This document shows, in pieces, positions 1 to 5,365 of a DNA stretch of 10,042 nucleotides. Source of the stretch: Hathewaya proteolytica DSM 3090 (lineage in GTDB: Bacteria; Bacillota; Clostridia; Clostridiales; Clostridiaceae); the NCBI RefSeq assembly GCF_900142225.1, contig NZ_FRAD01000038.1:1-10042 (forward strand), in the 5' to 3' direction. The stretch's first letter is position 1, and each line of letters starts with the position of its first letter. A program made the position numbers and the translations under genes. Under the pieces are notes generated by a model, which saw only the letters and a list, made by a program, of their open reading frames with translations, was not told the origin of the DNA and did no database searches.

Positions 1-123
1 AAGACCTTTCGTTTGAAGTATGTATTTCTTGCAGCCAAAATCATTAAAACCGCAAGAACTGTAATTATGAATTTGTCAGAAAACTATCCGTACAAGGAAG
101 TGTATGAAAAATGTCTGGTATAA
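1..123 (+). CDS. IS1380-family-like transposase, C-terminal end only
   Basis: An open frame enters from the left edge and gives 40 residues before a TAA stop at 121-123. The visible peptide is basic and helical, with an 'AAKIIKTARTVIMNLSENYP' stretch and an ending around YKEVYEKCLV. The helix with a TAR motif close to the C-terminus resembles the tail of DDE transposases of IS1380-like elements. None of the catalytic acidic residues can be seen because they lie upstream of the window, so whether the transposase is intact is unknown. The inverted repeat about 190 bases downstream, in the orientation expected for a right end, supports the assignment. No start site can be given. Confidence 0.65.
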   Translation, partial: KTFRLKYVFLAAKIIKTARTVIMNLSENYPYKEVYEKCLV

Positions 124-226
124 TAAAGATATCATCTTGAAAATCGAGTGTTGCTCTGTGGATAACTTGCAGGGTTTAATAAGTATCTTTACTCCAAAGT
201 TGCAATCAATAATTTATTGAAAAAGA

Positions 227-256
227 TTGAAAGGTGGTGGTAAATAATGTTACAAT
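227..256 (+). promoter_or_regulatory. Outward-facing sigma-A-type promoter in the insertion sequence end
   Basis: TTGAAA at 227-232 and TACAAT at 251-256 each match the housekeeping -35 and -10 boxes at five of six positions, separated by 18 bases. It lies between the transposase stop and the right inverted repeat and points out of the element toward the DUF2284 gene. ISEcp1 is known to activate neighbouring genes from a promoter in the same location. That it is active here is inference. Confidence 0.55.
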
Positions 257-316
257 GTGGGAGTATCAGTTTAAATTCTTCGTGAAATAGTGTTCTTTTA
301 AGCTAATAAAAAATGC

Positions 317-330
317 ACGTGGAATTTAGG
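317..330 (+). repeat. Right terminal inverted repeat of the IS1380-like element
   Basis: The 14 bases ACGTGGAATTTAGG are, from memory, identical to the right inverted repeat described for ISEcp1. They mark the boundary between element and chromosome. The partner left repeat is outside the window. Confidence 0.7.
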
Positions 331-395
331 TAATATGTATTGTAATATTCATTAAGTTGTGTTTTACATGACATTTTATAAGGAGTGTATAACAA

Positions 396-944
396 ATGAA
401 GTACGATTGTGAAAAATTTACAGATTTAGCTTTAAGTTTAGGTGCAAGGAGAGCTTGTATAATAGATGTGAGTAATATATTATTTAACCCAGAATTTAGA
501 AAGTTTTGTGAAGAAAATGCCTGTGGTTTTTATGGTAAAAACCTTATGTGCCCACCTGATATAGGCACAGTGGAACAGGTTATAAGTAAAGCTAAAAGTC
601 GAAATATCGGAATCTTCTATGAAACCATTAGCCCAATAAAAGATTTTGAAGATAAAGATAATATTAAACTAGCTGGTATAAATCAAAATGTAATATCAGA
701 AAAGATGAAGCAAGAACTTCTAAAAATGGGTGCAAAAGATGTACTTTGTATGTCTACACGTTGCAAATATTGTGATAGATGTGCTAAATTGGACAACAAG
801 AATTGTTATCATCCTGACATTGCCGTAGGTTGCCTCTCAGCTTATTGTGTAGATGTAAGCGATTTAGCTAAAAAATGTGGAATGGATTATACCTGTAAAG
901 AGGGTACTCTTAGCCTTTTCGGCCTTACACTATTCAACCTTTAA
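396..944 (+). CDS. DUF2284 family putative metal-binding protein
   Basis: The 182-residue product has 14 cysteines and no signal peptide or membrane segment, so it is probably cytoplasmic. The N-terminal half carries C38-x4-C43-x8-C52 ending in a YGKNLMCPP stretch, a hallmark of DUF2284 proteins. The C-terminal half carries C118 and a ferredoxin-like cluster C123-x2-C126-x2-C129-x7-C137, then C146 and C151. This pattern suggests iron-sulfur or other metal binding, but the family has no established reaction. The ATG is preceded by AAGGAG at 380-385, ten bases upstream, a slightly long spacing. The gene starts only 65 bases from the insertion sequence end, so the element's outward promoter may drive it. 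No clear own promoter or terminator was seen. The family call is firm and the function is unknown. Confidence 0.85.
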   Translation: MKYDCEKFTDLALSLGARRACIIDVSNILFNPEFRKFCEENACGFYGKNLMCPPDIGTVEQVISKAKSRNIGIFYETISPIKDFEDKDNIKLAGINQNVISEKMKQELLKMGAKDVLCMSTRCKYCDRCAKLDNKNCYHPDIAVGCLSAYCVDVSDLAKKCGMDYTCKEGTLSLFGLTLFNL

Positions 945-1046
945 ACAGTTAACTTTAAGATAAAAAATCTATTTATTTTTACATATTATTTTCTTCTTAG
1001 GACATACTATTATTAAAGTCAAAACTTTTACTAAGGAGAATCTAAT

Positions 1047-1244
1047 ATGGAAAAAAACGATACCCTAAAACAGCAAGCATACATGGAAAAAGGTGAGGCT
1101 AAGCACATCCCTGAAAAAGGAGATCCTGTACCTTCATATCGCGAATCACAGAGAATCAACAACGATCATCTGCAAAATAGTTTTTATAACTTTACTGTAA
1201 ATCCAAAACTTGAAAGCCTTAGCAAGTATTCAGAAATAGAATAA
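1047..1244 (+). CDS. Small hydrophilic protein of unknown function
   Basis: This 65-residue protein is supported by a strong ribosome binding site (AAGGAG at 1033-1038, eight bases before the ATG) and a well-formed terminator immediately after its stop. It has no cysteine, no membrane segment and no signal peptide. The sequence is strongly polar and charged, with Lys/Glu-rich repeats near the start and an Asn/Gln-rich middle (RINNDHLQNSFYNF), so it may be poorly folded alone. I do not recognise a family. A spore or stress-associated small protein is conceivable, but nothing in the sequence shows that. It lies 102 bases after the DUF2284 gene and could be co-transcribed. Confidence that it is a real gene is moderate to good. 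Confidence 0.65.
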   Translation: MEKNDTLKQQAYMEKGEAKHIPEKGDPVPSYRESQRINNDHLQNSFYNFTVNPKLESLSKYSEIE

Positions 1245-1256
1245 TAGAATATGTAA

Positions 1257-1308
1257 AAAAAGAAGTCCATGGATATAATAAATAAAATTTACATGCCATG
1301 GACTTTTT
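1257..1308. terminator. Bidirectional rho-independent terminator between the 65-aa gene and metK
   Basis: The perfect 10-bp inverted repeat AAGTCCATGG (1263-1272) and CCATGGACTT (1296-1305) encloses a 23-base loop. A run of A lies on its left and a run of T on its right, so on both strands the stem is followed by U residues. It sits between the stop of the plus-strand small gene and the stop of the minus-strand metK, and can end both transcripts. Confidence 0.85.
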
Positions 1309-1312
1309 AATA

Positions 1313-2488
1313 CTACATTAATTTTTTTATTTCTTCAACTTTATTTAATTGCTCCCAAGGTAAATCTATATCAGTTCTTCCAAAGTGTCCATAGGCAGCA
1401 GTCTGTCTGTATATTGGTCTTCTAAGGTCTAATTCCTTTATAATCGCTGCTGGTCTAAGGTCAAATACTTTTTGGATTATTGTAACAATGGCATCATCTG
1501 ATAATTTTCCTGTACCAAAAGTATCTACACATACGGAAACTGGTTTAGCAACTCCTATTGCATAAGCTAATTGTATCTCTAGCTTATCTGCCACACCTGC
1601 AGCCACAAGGTTCTTCGCAACCCATCTTGCAGCATAAGCAGCAGATCTATCAACTTTTGTTGGATCCTTTCCTGAAAATGCTCCACCACCGTGTCTTCCT
1701 GAACCTCCATAAGTATCCACAATTATCTTTCTTCCTGTAAGACCTGAATCTCCCTGTGGACCGCCAATAACAAATCTTCCAGTTGGGTTTATAAGATACT
1801 TTGTATTTTCATCTAAAAGTTCTGCTGGAACTACTGTTTTTACAACATGTTGAATTAAATCTTTTTCAATTTGTTCATGGGTAGCTTCTGGATCATGTTG
1901 TGTTGATATAACTATAGTATCCACTCTTAAAGGTGTATTCCCATCATACTCAACAGTAACTTGTGTTTTACCGTCTGGTCTAAGATAAGATAAAGTGTTA
2001 TCTTTTCTAACTTGTGATAATTTTAGAGCTAGTTTGTGTGCAAGTGATATTGGAAGAGGCATAAATTCCTCTGTTTCGTTTGATGCAAAGCCAAACATCA
2101 TTCCTTGATCCCCAGCTCCGATAGCATCTATTTTATCCATTTCACCTTTTTTAGATTCAAGAGCTTCATCTACTCCAAGTGCTATGTCTTGGGATTGTTC
2201 ACCTATAGAAGTTACAACGGCACAAGTAGCGTAATCAAATCCAAATTTTGCTCTTGTATATCCTATTTCTTCTACAGTTTTTCTTACAACTCTCGGAATA
2301 TCAACATAACAGTGTGTACTTATTTCTCCCATAACCGATACAAGCCCTGTGGTACAAGTTGTTTCACATGCAACTCTTCCGTTTGGATCCTGTTCCAAAA
2401 TAGCATCTAATATGGCATCTGATATTTGATCGCACATCTTATCTGGATGTCCTTCAGTAACTGACTCTGATGTAAATAATCTTCTCAT
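1313..2488 (-). CDS. metK: S-adenosylmethionine synthetase (methionine adenosyltransferase)
   Basis: This cytoplasmic enzyme makes S-adenosylmethionine from methionine and ATP, releasing phosphate and pyrophosphate. At 391 residues it has the usual bacterial length and is intact. Visible signatures are the ATP/methionine-binding GHPDK motif (residues 13-17), the GAGDQG motif (124-129), the phosphate-binding GGPQGDSGLTGRK region (242-253) and the glycine-rich GGGAFSGKDPTKVDRS loop (267-282). The ATG is preceded by AGGAGAGG at 2495-2502 on the minus strand, six bases away. The gene is transcribed alone, bounded downstream by the bidirectional terminator. Upstream lies a complete SAM-I riboswitch, so the product of the enzyme should shut off its own transcription. 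The assignment is secure. Confidence 0.98.
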   Translation of the reverse strand: MRRLFTSESVTEGHPDKMCDQISDAILDAILEQDPNGRVACETTCTTGLVSVMGEISTHCYVDIPRVVRKTVEEIGYTRAKFGFDYATCAVVTSIGEQSQDIALGVDEALESKKGEMDKIDAIGAGDQGMMFGFASNETEEFMPLPISLAHKLALKLSQVRKDNTLSYLRPDGKTQVTVEYDGNTPLRVDTIVISTQHDPEATHEQIEKDLIQHVVKTVVPAELLDENTKYLINPTGRFVIGGPQGDSGLTGRKIIVDTYGGSGRHGGGAFSGKDPTKVDRSAAYAARWVAKNLVAAGVADKLEIQLAYAIGVAKPVSVCVDTFGTGKLSDDAIVTIIQKVFDLRPAAIIKELDLRRPIYRQTAAYGHFGRTDIDLPWEQLNKVEEIKKLM

Positions 2489-2516
2489 TTCTAACCTCTC
2501 CTTTTTTAAATTTTAC

Positions 2517-2542
2517 AATCAGCATGAATCTCTATGCTGATT
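2517..2542 (-). other. Second hairpin in the metK leader
   Basis: The perfect 9-bp inverted repeat AATCAGCAT / ATGCTGATT with an 8-base loop lies between the riboswitch terminator and the metK ribosome binding site. It is followed by an A-rich rather than a U-rich stretch on the metK strand, so it does not look like a terminator. It could stabilise the leader RNA or affect processing, but its role is unknown. Confidence 0.5.
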
Positions 2543-2591
2543 CTACACTAAAGTTTATAATAACCAATTTTAAGTATTTACCAGATTAAAA

Positions 2592-2622
2592 GCAAAATAA
2601 AACCTCTCCAAAAGAAGAGGTT
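2592..2622 (-). terminator. Riboswitch-controlled terminator of metK
   Basis: On the minus strand a 7-bp stem AACCTCT / AGAGGTT (2622-2616 with 2607-2601) is followed by TTATTTT. Its 5' arm is also the 3' arm of a competing 10-bp antiterminator (AAGAGGTTAT at 2642-2633 pairing with ATAACCTCTT at 2624-2615). The antiterminator in turn uses the 3' strand of riboswitch helix P1. The structures are mutually exclusive: SAM binding holds P1 closed and lets the terminator form. Confidence 0.85.
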
Positions 2623-2637
2623 ATAAAGCCACATAAC

Positions 2638-2757
2638 CTCTTATCTTGCAAATACTAATATCTGCGGAATTGGCACCATTGAATATGACATTGTTAGTGA
2701 CATATACGGGTTGCCGGGTTTCATAGGGCCCTGTCCCTCCACCTCTCTTGATAAGAG
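2638..2757 (-). promoter_or_regulatory. SAM-I (S-box) riboswitch aptamer
   Basis: Read on the minus strand, the 120-base element opens with CTCTTATC (2757-2750) and closes with the perfectly complementary GATAAGAG (2645-2638), forming helix P1. Between them are the conserved S-box blocks AGAGGTGGAGGGAC, ATGAAACCCGGCAAC and GGTGCCAATTCC in the right order. S-box RNAs bind S-adenosylmethionine and reduce expression of methionine and SAM genes when it is plentiful. Its position in front of metK is the classical arrangement in Bacillota. The expression platform is the transcription terminator just downstream. Confidence 0.95.
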
Positions 2758-2779
2758 CACATATTAAGTTTAACTCAAA

Positions 2780-2811
2780 ATTATAGTATCATAAATTAAA
2801 ATTTATTTCAA
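2780..2811 (-). promoter_or_regulatory. Candidate metK promoter
   Basis: A perfect TATAAT box (2785-2780 on the minus strand) lies about 23 bases before the riboswitch, the right distance for a transcript starting just upstream of P1. The best -35-like sequence, TTGAAA at 2811-2806, is 20 bases away. That is longer than the preferred 17, so the -10 box is the more reliable part. Confidence 0.45.
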
Positions 2812-2859
2812 CACCTAACAATATATTTGCAAAGTAATTTTTTCCTTAAAATACACTTA

Positions 2860-4152
2860 CTAAAATTCTGTTACCGTGCCTAAAAATATGGGTAAATTAT
2901 TGGATGAATCTACTATCATATAAAGGAATGGTCTATCTAAAATTACTCTTTTCTTTTCCTCAGGCAATGCCATAGCAGTTTCCTTCATAATTACCCCTGT
3001 GGCAGCTGAAGCCTTTGTACCTTTTTCATCTACAGTTATATGACATTTTTGAATAACAGAATCTATATATAGGTTTTTTTCACCCTTGGAATTCATTTTA
3101 CTAAAATTAGCTTCTTCCATGGAAAAAGCACTTTTTATTCCCATGTTCTTAAAAGTATTATTTCCCTTAAAAGTCGTTAAGTAGTCCATGGAAAACTTCG
3201 GCATAACTGCTTCCACATCAGCAGATTTAGCGTTATATATACTTTCCCAAACTCTATCACCCTCTAAACTAGATATATATTCCTGAAGAGTAACTCCCTC
3301 ATTTGGTAGCAAAGCTACAAATTTGTATCTACCGTCTTTATATGGTTTCGCAAATCCTGTGGCCTTATCATCTTCAATATAATATGTTTCATTTGACTTC
3401 ATCATATCTACTTCACTTTTCTTGCCACTGCCACAGTTAAAAAATCCCTTATACAAATTATTCTTATCATACTTATCTTTCCATTCACCACGAAATGATA
3501 TGGCATTAATAAGACACATTATTGTATCACTTGAAAGCTTCTCAACTAGTTTATCGATATCCCCCTGAGTCTTTGATTTCACCCATTTATTTATATCCTT
3601 TACTGTGGATTCATCAAAAGGTGCAGAATAAATCTGTGAATCATAGTAATTAATATTTTTCTGAAGGAACTCTTTTGAAATTTCTTTGCTTTCCTTATAC
3701 CATATGGAGTTAGCTGTTAGAAGACTATCCTTTTTGTTGTTGTTCCTTCCCTCTATATATCTATTATAAAGAGATTTATTTAAATCCTCAATGTCCATTC
3801 CTCCTACAAGAACCTTCTCTATTTCTTTCTTAGTTTCTCCATCTGCTCCATTGCTAGTCATGGCTAAGGCAATGCTAGCAGACAGCGGCGATATAACAGC
3901 ATTCCCACCACTTTCTACCGTATTTTTTAACAACTCTATGGCAAAACCCATTTGAGCTTTATCTATAGCTTCATTTTTGCTATCATCTAAATAGCTTTCA
4001 ACCTTTTCCCGTTTAACATCCTGCATAAGATCTGTACAACTTAACTTTACATTTGAGGCAGTGCACCCCGTAATGGATACCATAGATACAATTAAAACAC
4101 TTAATGAAATTACTTTTGCCCTAATTTTCTTCATCCCTAAAATTTTATTCAT
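2860..4152 (-). CDS. Serpin-family protease inhibitor, predicted lipoprotein
   Basis: Serpins trap target proteases by a suicide mechanism in which the cut reactive-centre loop inserts into a beta sheet. The 430-residue product starts with a basic N-terminus, a hydrophobic stretch (14-28) and a lipobox ITGC, so C30 should be lipidated and the protein anchored outside the membrane. The serpin fold spans about 65-430. Visible marks are NAVISPLS (84-91), a flexible hinge E376-K-G-T-K-A-S-A-A-T385 with the small residues expected of an inhibitory serpin, and the C-terminal signature LDRPFLYMIV (405-414). Counting from the hinge puts the cleaved bond near T392-A393, but the loop to the signature is longer than in alpha-1-antitrypsin, so M394 is also possible. 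Its ATG overlaps the preceding stop (ATGA), implying translational coupling. No clear terminator follows. Confidence 0.93.
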   Translation of the reverse strand: MNKILGMKKIRAKVISLSVLIVSMVSITGCTASNVKLSCTDLMQDVKREKVESYLDDSKNEAIDKAQMGFAIELLKNTVESGGNAVISPLSASIALAMTSNGADGETKKEIEKVLVGGMDIEDLNKSLYNRYIEGRNNNKKDSLLTANSIWYKESKEISKEFLQKNINYYDSQIYSAPFDESTVKDINKWVKSKTQGDIDKLVEKLSSDTIMCLINAISFRGEWKDKYDKNNLYKGFFNCGSGKKSEVDMMKSNETYYIEDDKATGFAKPYKDGRYKFVALLPNEGVTLQEYISSLEGDRVWESIYNAKSADVEAVMPKFSMDYLTTFKGNNTFKNMGIKSAFSMEEANFSKMNSKGEKNLYIDSVIQKCHITVDEKGTKASAATGVIMKETAMALPEEKKRVILDRPFLYMIVDSSNNLPIFLGTVTEF

Positions 4153-4685
4153 TTCTTTAATACCCCCACAATTTTTTTTATTATTTGGCCACGTATATGA
4201 TACTTTTTATATATATTATTTTGGTTTTTTATTGTAACTACTATATAGTCCTCTTGTAACTCACCAATTTCATTGTCCTTAGCACTTTCATTATCCATTT
4301 CCTTTACACAACCTGTACCCAATGAATCAATGCACTCCATAATATATTTTATTTCCTCTTTCTCATTGCAATTTATATTGTAAGGTTCATTATTGATCTT
4401 TCCTACAATCTCTATGCCATCTATATGTTCATGTTTCCATATGGATTTTGTACCTTCTGGTAAATTCATGCTTTCTTTTTTATCACTAGAGGTAGTACAT
4501 TCTGTTTCAGTGTCCTTGTGCTTGCCACCATATTGCCATATATTGACTACAAAACATATAATAAAGCTGCAAACCACAGTAGTCATAGCATACTTCATAA
4601 CTTTCTTATTGCTTCGTTTTTTCTTATCATGGTAAAGTTCTGTCTTACTGTATACCAGTGCTTTAAATTCATCTGAACTCCTCAT
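4149..4685 (-). CDS. Single-pass membrane protein, probable anti-sigma factor
   Basis: The 178-residue protein has a short basic cytoplasmic N-terminus (1-30, with KKKRSNKK), one membrane segment (about 33-50) and an extracellular domain of some 125 residues. The function is inferred from context. It lies directly after an ECF sigma gene, overlapping it by 17 bases, and overlaps the serpin by 4 bases. Sigma and membrane anti-sigma pairs commonly take this form. I do not recognise a named domain. The cytoplasmic part is too short for a classical zinc-binding anti-sigma domain and has no HxxxCxxC motif. If it binds the sigma factor, it must do so through the N-terminal helix (DEFKALVYSKTELYHD). 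The outer domain could sense proteases or envelope stress. AAGGAGG inside the sigma gene serves as ribosome binding site. Confidence 0.7.
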   Translation of the reverse strand: MRSSDEFKALVYSKTELYHDKKKRSNKKVMKYAMTTVVCSFIICFVVNIWQYGGKHKDTETECTTSSDKKESMNLPEGTKSIWKHEHIDGIEIVGKINNEPYNINCNEKEEIKYIMECIDSLGTGCVKEMDNESAKDNEIGELQEDYIVVTIKNQNNIYKKYHIRGQIIKKIVGVLKK

Positions 4686-5235
4686 ACTCCACCGCCTCCT
4701 TTTCCATAATTTTTTTCAACGAAGCTTTTGCTCTATATATTAGGTTTTCCACTTGCTTTACACTCTTCCCCATAATCTTTGCTGTTTCTTTATAACTGAG
4801 TTCTTCAAAATAGATAAGATGTACAGCTATCCTATAGTCCTCGCTTAGCTTTTTTATAGAATAAAATAACTGCCTCTTATCCTCTTTAGAAACCACCTCT
4901 TCCTCTAGCATTTTTTCCTCTGATTTTAATTGTTCACTGATTTCATCCATATTGCATATGGCAAATTTGCTATTATGTCTTATATAATCAACCGCTTTAT
5001 TTTTTCCTATAGTAAAAAGATAGGTTTTCAAAGTACACCTACTAAACTTAAACCTATATTTGTGTACAATAAGCTCAACAAAAGCATCTGCCGCCAACTC
5101 CTCGGCAATATAAATATTGTTTACATATCGGTTTATGAAAAATATCAAATTACTCCTGTACATATCTATAATTTCATCGAACCCACTTTCATCCCCTTGG
5201 ATAAAACGGTAATAGCTACTTGTACCGTTGTCCAT
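4669..5235 (-). CDS. ECF-type RNA polymerase sigma factor
   Basis: The 188-residue protein has the two-domain layout of extracytoplasmic-function sigma factors. Region 2 covers about residues 20-90, including AEELAADAFVELIVHKYRF and LKTYLFTIGKNKAVDYIR, which bind core polymerase and the -10 element. Region 4 covers about 123-178, with the helix-turn-helix LSYKETAKIMGKSVKQVENLIYRAKASL that reads the -35 element. An acidic linker (98-120) joins them, and no extra C-terminal domain is seen. It is the first gene of a tightly packed operon with the probable anti-sigma factor and the serpin. The ATG has a GAGGAGG site nine bases upstream. A promoter of ECF type precedes it, which suggests it activates its own operon. 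The family call is strong and the exact ECF group is not determined. Confidence 0.92.
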   Translation of the reverse strand: MDNGTSSYYRFIQGDESGFDEIIDMYRSNLIFFINRYVNNIYIAEELAADAFVELIVHKYRFKFSRCTLKTYLFTIGKNKAVDYIRHNSKFAICNMDEISEQLKSEEKMLEEEVVSKEDKRQLFYSIKKLSEDYRIAVHLIYFEELSYKETAKIMGKSVKQVENLIYRAKASLKKIMEKEAVEYEEFR

Positions 5236-5253
5236 GTTAAAATCCTCCTCACA

Positions 5254-5269
5254 GAATAAATATTTATTC
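5254..5269. repeat. Perfect 16-bp palindrome in front of the sigma gene
   Basis: GAATAAATATTTATTC is a perfect palindrome lying between the candidate ECF promoter and the ribosome binding site of the sigma gene. It could be an operator for a dimeric repressor or a small RNA hairpin in the leader. Because it is AT-only apart from its ends, chance occurrence in this low-GC DNA cannot be excluded. Confidence 0.4.
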
Positions 5270-5280
5270 CCTACACTTCT

Positions 5281-5308
5281 TATACGAACATATAAAATAA
5301 AACTCTCA
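5281..5308 (-). promoter_or_regulatory. Candidate ECF-sigma promoter of the sigma/anti-sigma/serpin operon
   Basis: On the minus strand TGAGAG (5308-5303) and CGTATA (5286-5281) are separated by exactly 16 bases. The Bacillus sigma-W class consensus is TGAAAC-N16-CGTATA, so the -10 matches fully and the -35 at four of six positions. It ends 45 bases before the sigma start codon. The TGA start of the -35 box and the CGT core are those typical of ECF promoters. Autoregulation is inferred, since the sigma factor's own specificity is unknown. Confidence 0.55.
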
Positions 5309-5310
5309 CT

Positions 5311-5350
5311 AAAAAAAACAATTTACCATCTATATCTGATAAATTGTTTT
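5311..5350 (-). terminator. Rho-independent terminator after the dehydrogenase-like gene
   Basis: On the minus strand an 11-bp stem (AAAACAATTTA at 5350-5340 with TAAATTGTTTT at 5325-5315) encloses a 14-base loop and runs into a tract of eight T at 5318-5311. It lies 16 bases after the stop of the dehydrogenase-like gene. It separates the kinase/Hpt/dehydrogenase block from the sigma operon, which starts just beyond it. Confidence 0.75.
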
Positions 5351-5365
5351 ATAGTCATAAATTTA

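Larger units (their letters stand above)
1..330 (+). mobile_element. Right end of an IS1380-family (ISEcp1-like) insertion sequence, partial
   Basis: The segment combines the C-terminal end of a transposase reading frame (1-123), about 190 bases without a gene, and a 14-base terminus at 317-330 that matches, as I recall it, the right inverted repeat of ISEcp1 (ACGTGGAATTTAGG). ISEcp1 is the best known IS1380-family element. The left part lies outside the window. The bases just outside the terminus, TAATA at 331-335, would suit the short AT-rich target duplication typical of this family, but the left copy cannot be seen. Family assignment rests mainly on the terminus and is supported by the transposase tail. 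Confidence 0.75.

Noticed and set aside
247..285. A 12-codon frame (MLQCGSISLNSS) with an AGGTGG-like ribosome binding site
   Set aside because: It is very short, overlaps the candidate outward promoter inside the insertion sequence tail, and shows no sign of a leader-peptide arrangement.
955..981. Weak hairpin AGAT/ATCT followed by a T-rich stretch after the DUF2284 gene
   Set aside because: The stem is only four base pairs, all but one of them A-T, so it is not convincing as a terminator.
2105..2410. Plus-strand open frame of 101 codons opposite metK
   Set aside because: It is antisense to the conserved metK sequence and gives a Ser/Tyr/Phe-rich product with no family resemblance.
2703..2708. 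CGTATA on the minus strand, like an ECF -10 box
   Set aside because: It lies inside the SAM riboswitch aptamer and has no -35 box 16 bases upstream.
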